Positions 7,754 to 16,265 of a DNA stretch of 47,853 nt are shown here, one piece after another; position 1 is the first letter of the stretch, and every line of letters begins with the position of its first letter. The notes below the pieces were generated by a model. It made no database searches and had not been told where the DNA came from. It worked only from the letters and a program-made list of their open reading frames with translations. Location of the stretch: contig JAKANS010000021.1 of assembly GCA_021823625.1 (NCBI GenBank), positions 1 through 47,853 of the forward strand, written 5' to 3'. This stretch comes from a bacterium (lineage in GTDB: Bacteria > Verrucomicrobiota > Verrucomicrobiia > Limisphaerales > J093). Made by a program: the position numbers and the translations under genes.

Positions 7754-8209
7754 GGGCGGTTGATTTTCCGTTTTGATGGGCGACTGACCACCGCGCGGCC
7801 GCGGGCCGGGCGGTGACCGGGATGGGGCCCGAAGGGAGGCTGGTTTCGTTTTCCCGCCGGGCGGTTGGACGGCGCGCGGAAACAACCGGGGAGTCGCAAC
7901 TCCGGCGCATCGAGCGTCCGGCTGAGAAAGGCCGGAATCACGGCCTCGAGCTCGCCGCAGACCTGGGAGACCACGCGCACGCCGGCATCGGTCAGGAGTT
8001 GCTGGAGCATCTGGGTGATGGCGCCGCAGATCAGCACGTTGACCTCCAGCTCAGCCAGGCAACGCGCAATGCCATCGCTGGGTTTGGAAGAGCGTGACCT
8101 CGCGCCGCCCCACCTCCGCCCGGCCTTGGACCCGCACCAGGATCAGCCGGGACGCCACATCGAACACCGGCGACACGCGGCCCTGAAAATGGGGTATCGC
8201 GACCAGCAC
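7750..8209 (-). pseudogene. NifX-like gene with a single-base frameshift
   Basis: The first half reads VLVAIPHFQGRVSPVFDVA from a GTG at 8209, and then runs off frame after VTLFQTQ. The second half continues in another frame as IARCLAELEVNVLICGAI through VVSQVCGELEAV to a conserved LPGC. Removing one base from the GGG at 8080-8082 joins the halves into a normal NifX-like protein of about 152 residues (VTLFQTSDGIARCLAELE). The downstream part ends with an ATGA overlap onto the next gene, so it was recently functional or is intact and the extra base is a consensus error. It lacks a His-rich tail, unlike its two relatives here, and is the first gene of the operon. Confidence 0.72.
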
Positions 8210-8221
8210 AACGCCGTGCAC

Positions 8222-8237
8222 TGCGATTCTGATGCCA
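8222..8237 (-). promoter_or_regulatory. Candidate sigma-54 promoter at the head of the NifX/NosL operon
   Basis: On the minus strand the sequence is TGGCATCAGAATCGCA: TGGCA at -24, GC exactly ten bases after GG, and A following. It matches the RpoN consensus TGGCACG-N4-TTGCA except at three positions. The operon ends with a GAFTGA activator, which makes autoregulation plausible. Against it, the predicted transcript start falls only a few bases before the GTG used for the first gene, leaving no leader. Confidence 0.25.
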
Positions 8238-8574
8238 ACCGCGCGCCGGGCCGTCGCGACGTTGAAAACCAAGCCGGATTTCACGTTGGCCAGCCGACGG
8301 CGGGCGTCCTCGCTTGCAGATTGCATGGCGAATGCCCCGGCCCACCGCTGCATTGTGCAAGTGCGGGAGGCGCCTGGTTTTCCACCGGTACGGCCGCGTG
8401 ACCCCGCACCCGGCGACGCAACAACGGAACGCCCTTGCACCACCCGCGGACAACACGGGCGGGCGCGTTCAAGGCGGCGCGAAGGCCAGGGCTGGCGGAG
8501 AACGCGCCGGGCCGGGCCGGGGCTCCCGGTTTGGCCCGCGACTTGCGAACTGGCACGGCGCAAAAACTCGAGTT
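8238..8574. other. Divergent intergenic region
   Basis: This gap separates the minus-strand NifX/NosL operon from the plus-strand CRTAC1 gene and should hold both promoters. Long frames cross it on both strands, but they show no recognisable protein and look like high-GC artefacts. No sigma-70-like box or strong hairpin was seen. Confidence 0.45.
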
Positions 8575-10350
8575 ATGCGCTTGCCATGCACCCCGGTGCG
8601 CCAACCACCCGCCCGGACCGGCACCCCGTTGGGTTGCCGCCCGCGGTTTTCCGTGCCGGCGCGGCGGCTCCTGACGATTCTGGCCGTGGCGTTGCTGGGG
8701 GGATGTGACCGCGAGTCGCCGCCGACGAACTCACATCGCCAGGGCCATCCGCCCGGGGGGCGGGCGGCGCCGGCGGCGGCGGGCATTTTCCAGGACGTTA
8801 CGGCCGCGGCGGGCGTGGACTTCGTTCACCAGCTTGCGGACGGCCAATTGTCCAACATCATGGAATCCGACGGCGCGGGCGGCACGTTCCTCGACTTCGA
8901 CAACGACGGCTTCATGGATTGCTATGTGGTCAATTCCGGCCCGGCGCCGGTGCTCTCGGATGCACCCGCCGGTACGGAGCGCTGGCCGAACCGGCTCTTT
9001 CGCAACCGGGGCGACGGCACCTTCGCAGACGTGACCGAGCAGGCGGGGGTGGCGGGGCATGGGTTCGGCACCACCGCCGCCGCGGCCGATTACGACAACG
9101 ACGGCGCGACCGACTTGCTGGCGGTGAACTTCGGCGGGCTGATCCTCTATCACAACGAGGGCAACGGCACCTTCACCGACGTGACCGGGAAGTCCGGATT
9201 GAACTCGAAACAGGCGGGCATTTCCGCGACCTTTCTCGACGTGGACAACGATGGCTATCTGGACGTCTTCGTAGCCAACTATCTGCACTACGACCCGGCG
9301 GTGAAAGTGCCGGCGGGCACGAAGGCGCCTTATCCCGGACCGCTCGCTTACGAACCGGAGTTCAACGTCCTTTATCGCAATCGGGGCGATGGCACCTTCG
9401 AGGACATCAGCGAGGCGGCGGGCATCCGCATCGCCGGACACCGCGCCATGTCGGTCACGGCGTTGGACTACGACCTGGACGGGAACGAAGACCTGTACGT
9501 CTCGAACGACGGCACGCCCAACCTGCTGTTGAAAAACGACGGCCAGGGGCGCTTCACCGAGATCGGTTTGAAGGCCGGCGTCGGGTTCAACCAGTTCGGC
9601 GCCGCCGACGGCTCGATGGGGGCAGCGGTGGGAGACGGCAACGGGGACGGACTCCCCGACCTGTTCGTGACCCGCTTCGGCAGCGCGTCGCTTTACCTGA
9701 ATTCGCGCGGCGGCTTTTTCGAGGATCGCATCCAACCTTCCGGCATCCTGCAGGTCTCCGCGTCGGACACCGGCTGGGGCGGCAACTTCCTGGACTTCGA
9801 CAACGACGGCGACCTGGATTTGTTCATCGCCAACGGCGACGCCCATTTCATGCGCGGGATGTCCCCGCGGCTCCTGGAGAACCGCGGCGACGGCTCCTTC
9901 ATCGACGCGACCGGGAAGGGGGGACCTTTGTTCGAGCGTCCGTTAAATGCCCGCGGAAGCGGGGCCTGGGATTTCGACAATGACGGCGGGGCGGACTTGC
10001 TGATCACGACGTTGGGCGGCCGCGCGGTCTTGTGGCGCAACGTGGGGCCGGCCACGAACCATTGGCTGACGCTCACGCTCCAAGGCACGCACGGCAACCG
10101 TGACGGCTTCGGCGCCCAAGTGCGCGTGACGGCGGGGGGCCGCACCTTTTCCGCGGAGGCGCGCTGCCCGACCGGCTATCTGTTCCAGCAAGACCCGCGT
10201 CCGCACTTCGGGCTCGGGGAAGCGAAGACGGTGGACCGGATCGAGATTCGCTGGCCCGGCGGAGCGACGCAGACGTTGACGAACGTGGCCGCCGACCAGT
10301 TGCTGAAAATCGCCGAACCCGGCGAGTCGCGGTGGCCGTGGCGTCGCTGA
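8575..10350 (+). CDS. CRTAC1 family lipoprotein (FG-GAP/VCBS repeats, ASPIC/UnbV domain)
   Basis: About 591 residues. A long basic leader precedes a lipoprotein signal (LLTILAVALLGGC, lipid-modified Cys44), so the product is exported and membrane-anchored. Residues about 70-480 carry FG-GAP/VCBS repeats with Ca-binding loops such as DFDNDGFMD, DYDNDGATD, DVDNDGYLD and DFDNDGDLD, expected to form a beta-propeller. The C-terminus (NHWLTLTLQGT through PHFGLGEAKTVDRIEIRWPGG) is an ASPIC/UnbV domain. These proteins abound in Verrucomicrobiota and Acidobacteriota; their biochemical role is unproven. ATG at 8575 is the closest start to the signal; earlier in-frame starts are less likely. A second member lies at 22701-24371. 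Confidence 0.87.
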   Translation: MRLPCTPVRQPPARTGTPLGCRPRFSVPARRLLTILAVALLGGCDRESPPTNSHRQGHPPGGRAAPAAAGIFQDVTAAAGVDFVHQLADGQLSNIMESDGAGGTFLDFDNDGFMDCYVVNSGPAPVLSDAPAGTERWPNRLFRNRGDGTFADVTEQAGVAGHGFGTTAAAADYDNDGATDLLAVNFGGLILYHNEGNGTFTDVTGKSGLNSKQAGISATFLDVDNDGYLDVFVANYLHYDPAVKVPAGTKAPYPGPLAYEPEFNVLYRNRGDGTFEDISEAAGIRIAGHRAMSVTALDYDLDGNEDLYVSNDGTPNLLLKNDGQGRFTEIGLKAGVGFNQFGAADGSMGAAVGDGNGDGLPDLFVTRFGSASLYLNSRGGFFEDRIQPSGILQVSASDTGWGGNFLDFDNDGDLDLFIANGDAHFMRGMSPRLLENRGDGSFIDATGKGGPLFERPLNARGSGAWDFDNDGGADLLITTLGGRAVLWRNVGPATNHWLTLTLQGTHGNRDGFGAQVRVTAGGRTFSAEARCPTGYLFQQDPRPHFGLGEAKTVDRIEIRWPGGATQTLTNVAADQLLKIAEPGESRWPWRR

Positions 10351-10364
10351 ACGACGGTCCTTCC

Positions 10365-13300
10365 ATGAATCCGTCCTCCGCTTGTTTCCGAAACGTGTGG
10401 CTCGCTGTCTGCACGCTGGCGTTTGCGGTCACCGGTTGCCGCGAGTCTGCGGAGCCTGCCGGCGTGCCCCCACGCGTCGTGTCCGAAATGAACCGCGGCG
10501 TCGGTTTCATGGGGCAATATCTCTACGACGACGCGGTGGAGGCGTTCGAGCACGCGCTCCAGGCCGCGCCCGACCTGGCCGAGGCGAAGCTCGACCTCGC
10601 CATCGCGCTCTTCAACCGCAACCGCAAGGAAGACCTGGACGCCGCGGCCAAGCGGCTCACCGAAGTTCTCCAGAAGGAACCGGGCAACGTCCGCGCCCTT
10701 TATTTCAACGCCATCGTGCTCCAGCATATCGGCAAGGCCGAACTGGCGGTGCCGTGCCTCGAGCGAGTCGTGCGACAGAGACCAGACGACGGCGCCGCGT
10801 GGTACCTGCTGGCGCTCTGCAGACAGCGTTTGAACCAACCCGCGGAGACGGAGTTCATGCAGGCGGTGCGGTACCGCCCCTATCTCTACAGTGCCTACTA
10901 CCAGCTTTACCAAGCCGCGATGCGTGCCGGCAACGAAGCCAAGGCCACGGAATACCTCACGCGCTTCAAGGCCCTGCGCGAGAGTCCGCTGGGCGAGTCG
11001 ATCGAGCTGCCGCAATACAATCAGATGGGCGAACTCGCCCTGGCCCGCCCACTCCCCGCGTCGCCGATCCCTCCCGTTACGCGGCGCCGCTATCAACTCA
11101 AGGCCGGGGAGACGGCGGTCAGCTTGACCGGCCCGGCGACGGACAGCACTGAGCCGTCGCTGCGCGGCGCCGCGGTCGGCGACCTTGACCGCGATGGCCG
11201 GCCCGAACTTGTCGTGCCAATGCCGGGGCCGGACGCCCACGTCGCCCTGCTGCGCCAGGAATCCGGCGGGAGTTTCACCGACACGACGATGGGCGCCGGT
11301 CTCGCGGACGTGACCCATGCGTCAAGTTGCGCGATCGGCGATTTCGACAACGACGACATCCCCGACCTGTTCGTGACCGGCGCGGCGGGGAATCGTCTGC
11401 TCCGGGGCAAAGGCGATGGGACATTCGCCGACATCACCCGGCAGGCCGGGCTCGAAGCCCCGTCCGATCCCGGTCGCTCGGCGTGGTTCCTCGACGCCGA
11501 CCATGATGGCGATCTGGACGCCTTCGTGTGCAGCGCGGGCGCCAACCAGCTCTGGAACAACAACGGCGACGGTGCGTTCACGAACATCGCCCTCAAGGCG
11601 GGGGTGGCCTGCGCCGATGGCGGCTCGGTGCTGGTTCTGCCCGGCGATCTCGACTCTGACCGTGACCTGGACCTGGTGATCCTGCGCCGGGACCAGCCGG
11701 CGAAGGTGTTCCTGAACGAGCTGCTCGGCCAATACCGCGAAGCCGATCTGCCGGGACTGGACATCCGGGGCGATGCGGGGGGCGCATTGCAGGACTTCAA
11801 TGGCGACGGCTTCCCGGACCTTTTGGTGCTGGGCGGAAATCCTCGCGAAGCGAAATTGTTCGTCGGTGGCGGACGGGGGTGGTTTACCGCGGAGGAGACC
11901 TTCGCTGCCAGTGCCAAGGCCCTCGCCTCGTGGGGACCTCTCGGCGGCCTGCGGGTCGCCGACGTGGACCTGGACGGCGACCTCGACATCGTCTGCTTTG
12001 GGTCGGCGGTGCACCTGCTGCTCAATGACGGGCGGGGGCGTTTTGGGTTGCAGGCCCAGGTCTGGCAACCCGCGGCCGGCAACCGCTTGGCCGGGATCGA
12101 AGTTCTCGACGTGACGGGCGACCGGGTGCCGGATTGGGTCATCCTGGAACAAGGCGCCACCTCGCGCGTGGCCCTCGCCGCTGGCGAACTCGTGCCGCCT
12201 TCGACGGCGCTGGCAATCCAGCCCAGCGGGATTCGCAGTCGCGACGGCCGCACGCGCAGCCCCGCGAGCGGCTATGGCGTGACCCTGACGGCGCGGGCCG
12301 GGTGGCGGGAGCAAAAGCTGCTCCACACCGGTCAAGCGGGTGGCGCCAACCAGTCGCTGCTGCCGGTGGTGTTCGGCCTCGGCGGCGCTTCCAAAGCGGA
12401 CTATGTGGATTTCCTCTGGCCCGACGGCGTGGCCCAGTCCGAGATGGGCCTGGTCGCGGGCCAGACGCACCAGGTGGCCGAGCTCCAGCGCAAAATCTCA
12501 AGTTGTCCCGTGTTGTTTGCCTGGAACGGCAGCCGGTTCGAGTTCGTCACCGACTTCGCCGGCGTGGGCGGTCTGGGCTACTTCTCGGCGCCCGGCGTCG
12601 CCGCGCCGCCCCAAGTGCTGGAGCATGTGAAAATCGAGCCGGGCCAGCTCCGATCGCGGAACGGCCGTTACGAACTGCGCATCGCCGAGCCGATGGAGGA
12701 GACGGCTTACATCGACCGGCTGGAACTGCTGGCCATCGACCATGCCCCGGACCAGCAAGTCTTCCCGGACGAACGACTCGCTCTCAGCGGGCCGCCGCCG
12801 ACCCATGAGTTGCTGGTGGTGGACGCGCCGATCTTTCCGGTGCGGGCCCTCGATCCCACGGGACACGACTGCGCGGCCGCGCTGCGGCACGTGGACCGAG
12901 TCTATGCCTATGAGCCTCCACTCGACCGGCGCTACCTCGGTTTCTGTGCGCCGCACAGTTTGGAACTGGACTTCGGCGACCGCCTGGCCGGTTTCGGCGT
13001 GGGTGACCGCGTGTCCCTGTTCATCACCGGATTCATCGAGTATCCCTATTCCCAGACGGTCTATGCGGCCAGCCAGTCGCGCCTCGGTTGGGAACCCATC
13101 CGCGTCGAACGACAGGCGCCGGACGGTCGCTGGCAGACGATTGTGCCCGACGGGGGCGCGCCGGGCGGCATGGCCCGCACGATGACGATCGATCTCACGG
13201 ACCAGCTCACGCCGGCGACGCGGAAGTTGCGGTTGACGACGAACCTGGAACTCTTCTACGACCGGATCTTCGTGGCGCGGGCGGGTCGAGTTGACACGGT

Positions 13301-13766
13301 AAGCGTGAGCCCGGTGCCTTTGCGAGAAGCGACGCTGCGGTACGCCGGCTTCGCCCTCGAATACTCGCCCGATGGCCGGCTGCCTTTGATCTATGACTAC
13401 GACCTGCGCGAGGCCACCGCGCCGTTCCACACGCTCCAGGGCGCCTACACCCGGTACGGCGCGGTGACGGAGTTGCTGACCGAGTTCGATGACCGATATG
13501 TGCTGGTGGGACCCGGCGACGAGATCGCAGTCCAATTCGACGCGAGCGCCTTGCCGGATCTTGCCGCCGGCCGGATGCGGAGTTTCGTGCTGGTGTCGCA
13601 TGCCTATTGCAAGGACATGGACCTTTACACGGCAACCCCGCGGACTCTGGAGCCACTGCCCTTCCGCGCCATGAGCCGCTATCCTTACCCCGCGAACGAG
13701 GCGTATCCCGACACGCCGGAGACGCGGCGGTTCCGGTCAACTTACAACACACGGATCGTCGAATAG
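10365..13766 (+). CDS. Giant TPR/FG-GAP lipoprotein with CRTAC1-like C-terminal region
   Basis: A 1133-residue lipoprotein (signal VCTLAFAVTGC, Cys25). Residues about 40-210 form TPR helices (LYDDAVEAFEHALQAAPDLA). Residues about 220-640 contain FG-GAP/VCBS repeats with loops DLDRDGRPE, DFDNDDIPD, DADHDGDLD, DFNGDGFPD and DVDLDGDLD. An ASPIC-like segment follows (VVFGLGGASKADYVDFLWPDG), and then a long beta-rich region from about 710 (FVTDFAGVGGLGYFSAPGV) that was not recognised. ATG at 10365 follows the preceding stop by 14 bases and immediately precedes the signal; an in-frame start at 10332 would overlap that gene. The stop is TAG, useful evidence that TAG terminates normally here. Probably a cell-surface scaffold acting with the CRTAC1 protein upstream. 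Confidence 0.85.
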   Translation: MNPSSACFRNVWLAVCTLAFAVTGCRESAEPAGVPPRVVSEMNRGVGFMGQYLYDDAVEAFEHALQAAPDLAEAKLDLAIALFNRNRKEDLDAAAKRLTEVLQKEPGNVRALYFNAIVLQHIGKAELAVPCLERVVRQRPDDGAAWYLLALCRQRLNQPAETEFMQAVRYRPYLYSAYYQLYQAAMRAGNEAKATEYLTRFKALRESPLGESIELPQYNQMGELALARPLPASPIPPVTRRRYQLKAGETAVSLTGPATDSTEPSLRGAAVGDLDRDGRPELVVPMPGPDAHVALLRQESGGSFTDTTMGAGLADVTHASSCAIGDFDNDDIPDLFVTGAAGNRLLRGKGDGTFADITRQAGLEAPSDPGRSAWFLDADHDGDLDAFVCSAGANQLWNNNGDGAFTNIALKAGVACADGGSVLVLPGDLDSDRDLDLVILRRDQPAKVFLNELLGQYREADLPGLDIRGDAGGALQDFNGDGFPDLLVLGGNPREAKLFVGGGRGWFTAEETFAASAKALASWGPLGGLRVADVDLDGDLDIVCFGSAVHLLLNDGRGRFGLQAQVWQPAAGNRLAGIEVLDVTGDRVPDWVILEQGATSRVALAAGELVPPSTALAIQPSGIRSRDGRTRSPASGYGVTLTARAGWREQKLLHTGQAGGANQSLLPVVFGLGGASKADYVDFLWPDGVAQSEMGLVAGQTHQVAELQRKISSCPVLFAWNGSRFEFVTDFAGVGGLGYFSAPGVAAPPQVLEHVKIEPGQLRSRNGRYELRIAEPMEETAYIDRLELLAIDHAPDQQVFPDERLALSGPPPTHELLVVDAPIFPVRALDPTGHDCAAALRHVDRVYAYEPPLDRRYLGFCAPHSLELDFGDRLAGFGVGDRVSLFITGFIEYPYSQTVYAASQSRLGWEPIRVERQAPDGRWQTIVPDGGAPGGMARTMTIDLTDQLTPATRKLRLTTNLELFYDRIFVARAGRVDTVSVSPVPLREATLRYAGFALEYSPDGRLPLIYDYDLREATAPFHTLQGAYTRYGAVTELLTEFDDRYVLVGPGDEIAVQFDASALPDLAAGRMRSFVLVSHAYCKDMDLYTATPRTLEPLPFRAMSRYPYPANEAYPDTPETRRFRSTYNTRIVE

Positions 13767-13777
13767 CTGCGCCCCCC

Positions 13778-14791
13778 ATGAGATACGCTGTGGCCGCCTG
13801 CCAAACGGACTTTCCCTGTCCGACCGACCGCCGCGAAATCTCCAGCCGCGTCGATCGCATGCTGGCGATGATCGATGGGGCGGTGGTCGGTTACCGTCCG
13901 TTGTTCCCCGTGCGGCTGGTGGTCTTCCCGGAGTTCGCCCACGCAGCGCCGATCTATCCCACGATTGCCGGACTGCGCGAGAACCTCGCCGTGCCGGTGC
14001 CGAACGAGCACACCGAGCGCTACCTCGCCAAGGCCCGGGAGCACGGCCTCTACATTCAGACCGGCACGTTCGTCGAGTACGACTCCGCTTGGCCGGGCGC
14101 GCTGTTCAACACCACGTGCCTGGTGGGACCGGAGGGCTTGCTCTACAAGTATCGGAAGGTGAACCCCTGGATTCCGTGGGAAGTCCACGCCAGCCCGCAC
14201 GATGTGCCCGGTTATGAGGACGAACTGTTTCCCGTGGCCCGCACGACGATAGGCAACCTCGGTTGCGCCATCTGTTACGACTGGATTTTTCCCGAAGCCA
14301 TCCGGCAGCTCACGGTGAACGGCGCCGAGATTCTGATCCGCGTCTCGGCTTACATGGATCCTTGGGGCGCGACCCCGCCGATGGACTGGTGGACGGTGGT
14401 GAACCGGTGCCGGGCGCTGGAAAACATGGCTTACGTGGTCGGCGCGAATCAAGGCGCGAGCCTCCAGCACTACGGTCCTTTCTCCTGGCCCGGCGGCAGC
14501 ATGGTCGTGGATTACGACGGTCGCATTCTGGCCCAGGCGGATCCCGGCCCCGGAGAGAAGATCGTGGTGGCCGAGATCGACCTCGACGCCCTGCGCAGTG
14601 CCCGGCGGCAACGCCTGGGCCACAATCCCCTCGCCCACCTGCGCCGCGAGGCTTATGGCCGCGCCACGAAAGGTTACCCGGCCGCCAGCTTCCTCTCGGC
14701 CAGCGATCCACGAGGCGATCGCACCGTGGCGGAGAACGAAGCGGCGATTCGAAGGCTCCTGCCGGACGATCGGCGCCGCCCTGCGCCGTGA
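13778..14791 (+). CDS. Carbon-nitrogen hydrolase (nitrilase superfamily)
   Basis: A 337-residue nitrilase/amidase-fold enzyme with a recognisable catalytic triad: Glu52 in VVFPEFA, Lys127 in YKYRKVNP and Cys166 in CAICYDWIFPEA. The C-terminal half (ENMAYVVGANQGAS, GGSMVVDYDGRILAQ) fits the family. No signal peptide, so cytoplasmic. It should hydrolyse an amide, nitrile or carbamoyl C-N bond; the substrate is not readable. It begins 11 bases after the giant lipoprotein gene and ends convergent with a solute-binding protein gene. The binding proteins nearby belong to a fold that often binds amino acids, amides or urea, which makes a shared substrate conceivable but unproven. Confidence 0.87.
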   Translation: MRYAVAACQTDFPCPTDRREISSRVDRMLAMIDGAVVGYRPLFPVRLVVFPEFAHAAPIYPTIAGLRENLAVPVPNEHTERYLAKAREHGLYIQTGTFVEYDSAWPGALFNTTCLVGPEGLLYKYRKVNPWIPWEVHASPHDVPGYEDELFPVARTTIGNLGCAICYDWIFPEAIRQLTVNGAEILIRVSAYMDPWGATPPMDWWTVVNRCRALENMAYVVGANQGASLQHYGPFSWPGGSMVVDYDGRILAQADPGPGEKIVVAEIDLDALRSARRQRLGHNPLAHLRREAYGRATKGYPAASFLSASDPRGDRTVAENEAAIRRLLPDDRRRPAP

Positions 14792-14879
14792 TCTCTGCCT
14801 CGCTCTCGAAGTGGAAGGCGCGAAAGGCGGCCTGACTGGTCCTGTGGCCAGGCGTTAGGACTCGGAGTTGCGGCTAGTT

Positions 14880-16241
14880 CTACTCCACCGCCGCTGCCTT
14901 CGTCGTCGTGTCCAGCCGGCCGTTTGGTGTGAGCGGAACGATGGCGCCATTCCGAACGGTGCCCATGCCGATATTCGTCCGCGTGTTGTGGCCGGTGCCG
15001 TCCCAGCGGATCGTACCCGCCACGCCGGTCCAGGGCGAAAGCGGCGGGATGGCCTCGCGGATGCGCGCGCGGTTGAGTCCACTCCGGCGGATGGCTTCGA
15101 GGAGCAACCGCGTGCTGTCGTACACGAGTGCCGCCGTGTAGTCCGGTTGGCGACGGCGCTCGGCCCGGAAGCGTTCGATGAACCGTGCGGCCAGCGGGTC
15201 GGTGGCGTCGGGGACGAAGAGCAGAGGAAATCGCACGCCCTCGGCGGCCCGGCCCGCAAGCGTCAGGAAACGGGTGCGGCCCATCGAGTGGCTGCCGAAA
15301 AGGGTGCTGGCCGGGGCTATCGCCCGGACTGCGGACACCAGTCTGGCGGCGTCTTCAACGCCGGCCACGATGAGCACGGCGGCCGGTTGCCTCTGCGCGA
15401 TGGCGGCCAACTGCCGGGCGGTGTCGAGCGCGCCCGGAGGCACATCGAAACGGAAATCGGGCGTCCGGCCTTGCCGCCTGAATTCCTTGATCACCTCCCG
15501 CACCGTCATCCGCGATTCATGGTCGGTGGCCGCGAGCAAGACGAGGTGGTTCGTGGGAGTGCTCAAAGTCGGGAGCACCTCCGCGACGAGCACGCGCGCA
15601 ATCGCGTCGTCGGTCGGGGCGCAGGCAAACATCCAGGAGACCCCCGCCAGGGTGACGGACTTGTCCGTGGCGATGGGGCTGATCAGCGGCAGTTGGGCCT
15701 TGGCCACGATTTGCTCCGCGAGATGCGTCGAGGGAGAATCGACAGATCCCAGCACTGCCACGACGTGCTCGTCGTAGATCAGGCGGGTGAGTTGCGATAC
15801 GCCCGTGCCCCAGGGATCGACCGCCCAGCGCGGAACCAGACGGAACGGAAGCCTCCCGAGTTCCGAGTTTGGCGCCTCGAGTTCTGCATTCCGGAGACGC
15901 TCGTTCTGCTCGTTGGCTTCGCTGACGGCGAGGTTCGCGGCCCACCACAGGTCACCGGTCAGCGGATCGTCCAGGTTCGTCGGACCGAACCAGGCAATGC
16001 GGACTTCGGTCAGGTTGGTGAAAGTCTCTTCGGGGCCGGTGTATCCGAGCGTAAGGTCGCGGAAACGGAAGAAAGGCGCCGCCTGGGGATTGACCGGTTC
16101 CGCGACGGAAAGGTGGAGAACGAAGGCGAAGCCAAGGAGCACGGATAACCGCCACCAACGAAAGCCCTCGCCTGAGTCGTGGCGCGCGGGCAATGACCGT
16201 CCGCCCCGTTCGGGGAAGCGCGAGAAACCCGTAACCTTCAT
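14880..16241 (-). CDS. Type I periplasmic binding protein (LivJ/urea-amide binding family)
   Basis: A 453-residue exported protein: a basic start, a hydrophobic segment (RLSVLLGFAFVLHLSVA), then a two-lobe binding fold. Typical elements are VRIAWFGPTN, VAVLGSVDSPSTHLAEQIV, LPLISPIATDKSVT, HLVLLAATDHESRMTVREVIKEF and YTAALVYDSTRLLLEAI. There is no lipobox, unlike its relative at 16942-18576. No ABC permease or ATPase of the LIV/urea type is encoded in the window, so it either serves a distant transporter or has been recruited as an extracytoplasmic ligand sensor. It is the last gene of the minus-strand redox cluster, 24 bases after the C_GCAxxG_C_C gene. Confidence 0.85.
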   Translation of the reverse strand: MKVTGFSRFPERGGRSLPARHDSGEGFRWWRLSVLLGFAFVLHLSVAEPVNPQAAPFFRFRDLTLGYTGPEETFTNLTEVRIAWFGPTNLDDPLTGDLWWAANLAVSEANEQNERLRNAELEAPNSELGRLPFRLVPRWAVDPWGTGVSQLTRLIYDEHVVAVLGSVDSPSTHLAEQIVAKAQLPLISPIATDKSVTLAGVSWMFACAPTDDAIARVLVAEVLPTLSTPTNHLVLLAATDHESRMTVREVIKEFRRQGRTPDFRFDVPPGALDTARQLAAIAQRQPAAVLIVAGVEDAARLVSAVRAIAPASTLFGSHSMGRTRFLTLAGRAAEGVRFPLLFVPDATDPLAARFIERFRAERRRQPDYTAALVYDSTRLLLEAIRRSGLNRARIREAIPPLSPWTGVAGTIRWDGTGHNTRTNIGMGTVRNGAIVPLTPNGRLDTTTKAAAVE

Positions 16242-16265
16242 GGGCCGGGGATTGAAGCCGCCGTT

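Noticed and set aside
2293..8209. Nitrogen-fixation locus
   Set aside because: NifX-like domains occur widely outside nitrogen fixation; no nifH, nifD, nifK, nifE, nifN or nifB radical-SAM gene is present.
14792..14879. Intrinsic terminator between the convergent nitrilase and binding-protein genes
   Set aside because: Only a weak stem (GCCTG/CAGGC) with no T-tract is present.
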